A stretch of DNA of 64,000 bases from SHLQ01 sp033344795 (GTDB lineage Bacteria; Actinomycetota; Acidimicrobiia; Acidimicrobiales; SHLQ01), in contig JAWPMS010000001.1 in the NCBI GenBank assembly GCA_033344795.1, forward strand, positions 3,472,001-3,536,000, in the 5' to 3' direction. Positions 61,216 through 64,000 of this stretch are shown here, piece by piece. Both the position numbers and the translations under genes were made by a program. Below the pieces are notes generated by a model that worked only from the letters and a program-made list of their open reading frames with translations, searched no databases and was not told where the DNA came from. Positions within the stretch are counted from its first letter, which is position 1. Each line of letters opens with the position of its first letter.

Positions 61216-64000
61216 TCAGTAGTAGTACATGAAGTCGTCTTCTCTGCGCAGTTTCGCCGCGAGAAGCAGGAGAGCGATGCCGGTGACGAACAGAGGAATG
61301 GTCATCGCGACCATTCGTTTCGTTGGCGCTCCGGTAAAGGCAAGTGGTGCCGCCGAAGCGACATCTTGGAGATTGCGCTCGACGGTCACGCCGCCAACGA
61401 CGGTGACGACTTCGCTGAGCAAGCCTCCGCCTGAGAGGACGGCGGTCACTGTCGCAACGCCCGGACTCACGACTGCGTCGGCCTTTGAAACGAGTTCGTA
61501 GCTGCCGTCACTCTCTGTGGTGAGCTCGAAGGTGTTTCCGGCCGAGTCGGTGATCGTGATTTCGAGACCACCGAGCGGATTGCCGTTCGCGTCCGTCACG
61601 ACACCGAGGATCCTGGTGACATCGGGGTCTTGGAAGTCCGGAATGCCGTCTTCGTCGGCGTCGATGGTCGGGTCGGACGCCGACTCGACTTCATCGACGA
61701 AACCGTCGTCGTCGGAGTCGAGGTCTCTGTAGTCAGGTGTGCCGTCTTCATCGGTGTCGATCGGTTCTGCGGGCGTGGCGCCTGCCTCCACGGCATCGGC
61801 GATGCCGTCGTCGTCGGAGTCGAGTTCGCGGAAGTCGGGGATGCCGTCGTCGTCGGTATCGCGGGGCGAGGTTCCATCGGGACCCGCTTCAACAGCGTCC
61901 GGGATGCCATCGCCGTCGGAGTCGAGGTCGCGATAGTCCGGTCGACTGTCGCCATCGGTCGTCGCTGGATTTGTTGGGTCCGTGCCTGCCTCGAGGCTGT
62001 CGGGAATCGTGTCACCGTCCGAGTCCAGGTCTTGGAAGTTCGGCGTGCCATCGGCGTCCGTGTCGCGTGGGTTCGCCACATTGGGGCCCGCTTCAACGGC
62101 GTCCGGGATGCCGTCGTCGTCGGAGTCGAGCTCGAGAAAGTCCGCAACGCTGTCGCCATCTGTGTCGGTCGGCGCAGGGTCACGTGAGTCCACCAATCCA
62201 TCACCGTTCAGGTCGCCCGTGGAGGGGTCGTCCATGGCGTCGATCGTGCCGTCGTTGTTGGCGTCGAGGAGGCCGTTGCCGCTTTCGAATACATCGGTCA
62301 TTCCGTCGCCGTCGGAGTCGAGGTCGAGGTAATTCGGCTGTGGGTCGCCATCGACATTCGGTGGAGTGGTATTCGCCGTGTCGGCGAGGCCGTCGTTGTT
62401 CGCGTCGAGTGTGGCTTGGTCGTCTATGACGCCGTTGTCATCGCCATCGAGCGCGGCGTTCCCCGATTCGTCGACATCGGTGATGCCGTCGTTGTCCGAG
62501 TCGAGGTCGAGCAGGTTCGGAATTCCGTCGCCATCGAAATCGTCCGAGCCTTCCGTGACGTCTGGGATCCCGTCACCGTCGGTATCGGCATCGGAGACGT
62601 CGGGGATGCCGTCGTTGTCGGTGTCGACGAGGTTGGTGATTCCGTCGTGGACACCGTCGCCGTCGCCGTCGTTCGTCCCCACATCGTCGAGCACGCCGTC
62701 ATCGTTGCCGTCGAGGTCTCCGTTGCCGCCTTCATCGACGTCGCTCACGCCGTCGTCGTCGGAGTCGAGGTCCTGGTAGTCGGGGTTGCCGACCCCATCT
62801 GTGTTCGGCGGGGTGGTGGAGGCCGTGTCGGCGAGCCCATCGTTGTTGATGTCGCCCGTGGAGGGGTCGTCCATGGCGTCGATGGTGCCGTCGTCGTCAA
62901 GGTCGTGCTGGGCGTTTCCCCCCTCGACCGTGTCCAACACGCCGTCGTCGTCCGCATCGAGGTCGCGATAGTCCTCAGGGCCAACGCCGTCGGTGTTCAC
63001 TGGCGACGTGTCGGCGCTGTCGGCGAGCCCATCGTTGTTTGTGTCGCCCGTGGAGGGGTCGTCCATGGCGTCGATGGTGCCGTCGTCGTCCGCATCCAGG
63101 CTGCCGTTTCCACCTTCCTCGACATCGGGAATGCCGTCGTTGTCGGAGTCGAGATCGCGATAGTCGGGAACGCCGTCGAGATCTGTGTCGATCGTGGCGT
63201 CGCCACCGTCGGTTTCGTCGGCATCGAGAATGCCATCGTTGTCGGAGTCGATATCGAGGAAGTCCGAAACGCCGTCGCCATCGGTGTCGATGGGTGTGCC
63301 GGTCGATTCAGGGTCAATTTCGTCGGCATCGGGAATGCCGTCGCCGTCGCTGTCTCCCGAAAGGTCGAGAACGATCGTTGCGGCCGCGACATCGTTGGGC
63401 GCAGCTGGGTCGGAGACCGTCTGGTTGGTCAAGTCGACCGAGCTGGCGACGATCGGTCCGGAGGTCGGGAGGTCGAGCGACATCTGCACCGGTACGACCA
63501 CGCTGACGGGCGCGCCGTCCACGATCGGTCCTGCGATCGGACAGGTAACCTCGCCCGAGGTTTCCGTGCAACCATTCGGGTTTGCGGCCGCGCCATCGAA
63601 GACGACACCGGTTGGCAGCGAGAATGTCACGTCGACCGAACCGCCCTGCGACGGCCCGACGTTCGTCACCGTGGCATCGATCTGACCGGTCTGACCCGGC
63701 GTGAGAACCGGCACGCTGTCAAGGGTGACGGCGAGGTCAGCTTCGGCGATTCCGCTGGTGATGGTCGAGTTGATGTTGGTGTTGTCGGCGGGAGTCGGAT
63801 CGGTTGCCGTCGTGGTCGCGGTCGCCGTCCCATCTCCAAAGGTCGTGCTGTCGGGTGCATCAGCCGGCATGAGCACCGGAATCGCCAGGTTCACCGGCGC
63901 TCCAGGGGCAAGAGCTCCGACCGTGCAGACGACGGTGCCAGATGGCGTTTCGCTGCAACCGCCGGGAAGACTGGTTGACGTGTCGACGTCGACACCTGTC
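61216..64000 (-). CDS. Large surface protein with thrombospondin type-3 repeats and LAxTG sorting signal (5' end outside window)
   Basis: At least 928 residues; the frame is open through the right edge. The visible N-terminal part has two DUF11-like repeats (GEVTCPIAGPIVDGAPV and its neighbour). About twelve thrombospondin type-3 Asp-rich repeats of the form DLDSDxDGxxD follow and should bind calcium. A carboxypeptidase-regulatory-like domain (GNPLGGLEITITDSAG) follows. The end reads LAFTGAP, a hydrophobic segment and a charged tail, the LAxTG sorting signal of class E sortases. It is probably anchored to the cell wall. Confidence 0.85.
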   Translation of the reverse strand, partial: TGVDVDTSTSLPGGCSETPSGTVVCTVGALAPGAPVNLAIPVLMPADAPDSTTFGDGTATATTTATDPTPADNTNINSTITSGIAEADLAVTLDSVPVLTPGQTGQIDATVTNVGPSQGGSVDVTFSLPTGVVFDGAAANPNGCTETSGEVTCPIAGPIVDGAPVSVVVPVQMSLDLPTSGPIVASSVDLTNQTVSDPAAPNDVAAATIVLDLSGDSDGDGIPDADEIDPESTGTPIDTDGDGVSDFLDIDSDNDGILDADETDGGDATIDTDLDGVPDYRDLDSDNDGIPDVEEGGNGSLDADDDGTIDAMDDPSTGDTNNDGLADSADTSPVNTDGVGPEDYRDLDADDDGVLDTVEGGNAQHDLDDDGTIDAMDDPSTGDINNDGLADTASTTPPNTDGVGNPDYQDLDSDDDGVSDVDEGGNGDLDGNDDGVLDDVGTNDGDGDGVHDGITNLVDTDNDGIPDVSDADTDGDGIPDVTEGSDDFDGDGIPNLLDLDSDNDGITDVDESGNAALDGDDNGVIDDQATLDANNDGLADTANTTPPNVDGDPQPNYLDLDSDGDGMTDVFESGNGLLDANNDGTIDAMDDPSTGDLNGDGLVDSRDPAPTDTDGDSVADFLELDSDDDGIPDAVEAGPNVANPRDTDADGTPNFQDLDSDGDTIPDSLEAGTDPTNPATTDGDSRPDYRDLDSDGDGIPDAVEAGPDGTSPRDTDDDGIPDFRELDSDDDGIADAVEAGATPAEPIDTDEDGTPDYRDLDSDDDGFVDEVESASDPTIDADEDGIPDFQDPDVTRILGVVTDANGNPLGGLEITITDSAGNTFELTTESDGSYELVSKADAVVSPGVATVTAVLSGGGLLSEVVTVVGGVTVERNLQDVASAAPLAFTGAPTKRMVAMTIPLFVTGIALLLLAAKLRREDDFMYYY

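Noticed and set aside
61600..63400. CRISPR-like appearance of short repeats spaced regularly
   Set aside because: The repeats are in-frame coding units of variable length with no constant spacer, and encode DxDxDG calcium-binding motifs.
62416..63978. Open frame of 520 codons on the plus strand inside the surface-protein gene
   Set aside because: It is the reverse reading of the Asp-rich repeats; the minus strand codes recognisable DUF11 and TSP3 domains and a sorting signal.

Overview
The window is gene-dense, high-GC bacterial chromosome with about 60 protein genes, short intergenic gaps and many 4-base start/stop overlaps. No rRNA, tRNA, CRISPR array, insertion sequence or prophage was recognised. 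Gene content points to an aquatic, probably marine, actinobacterium of the Acidimicrobiia/Ilumatobacter type. The pointers are a DddP-type DMSP lyase, a betaine/sarcosine-type demethylating dehydrogenase, a Mrp Na+/H+ antiporter, an actinobacterial-style family-A DNA polymerase and a cell-wall protein with an LAxTG sorting signal. That assignment is inference. No gene-free stretch exceeds 300 bases. The largest gaps are 43824-44031, 23217-23406, 59428-59617 and 29066-29234.

1-9824: the 3' part of a GGDEF diguanylate cyclase and a membrane fatty-acid desaturase, then an eight-gene minus-strand operon. Its order is marR, 3-hydroxyanthranilate dioxygenase, kynureninase, kynurenine 3-monooxygenase, tryptophan 2,3-dioxygenase, aldehyde dehydrogenase, a DHDPS-superfamily enzyme and an aspartate-dehydrogenase-like enzyme. 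It oxidises tryptophan to aminocarboxymuconate semialdehyde and carries an unusual lower module. 9825-9946 is a compact divergent control region with twin MarR-type operators and a duplicated 18-mer. 9947-18419: DddP-like lyase with a PhyH oxygenase, a second PhyH with a GcvT-fused demethylating dehydrogenase, a LysR regulator coupled to a third PhyH, and an enolase-superfamily dehydratase/epimerase.

18454-38524: mixed metabolism. It includes VOC and DUF4177 proteins, an SDR, acyl-CoA dehydrogenase, PurE/PurK, a CDF exporter, an AlkC-type glycosylase, a LigB-type dioxygenase and a secreted PPDK/GWD-like lipoprotein. Uridine phosphorylase, a CBS protein, a PRMT-like methyltransferase behind a fourth PhyH, DUF808, an amidase, an IPNS-type oxygenase, a second desaturase, a DJ-1 protein and an FMN hydroxyacid dehydrogenase follow. 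38670-42714: a coupled operon of an SLC12-type transporter, an FGE-fold protein lacking the catalytic cysteines and a fifth PhyH.

42733-64000: TPMT, a cyclic-nucleotide-binding protein, OsmC, a large winged-helix/AAA/TPR regulator with DUF4242, the polymerase, the complete mnhABCDEFG operon and a divergent sigma factor with two paralogous winged-helix proteins. A hydrolase, an HDOD protein, a paired palindromic element, a PhnD-like protein, a TauE/SafE permease and a large calcium-binding-repeat surface protein that runs off the right edge complete it. The strongest candidates for new biology are the DddP-like lyase sharing a control region with the kynurenine operon, the five PhyH oxygenases each paired with a different partner, and the SLC12/FGE-like/PhyH operon.
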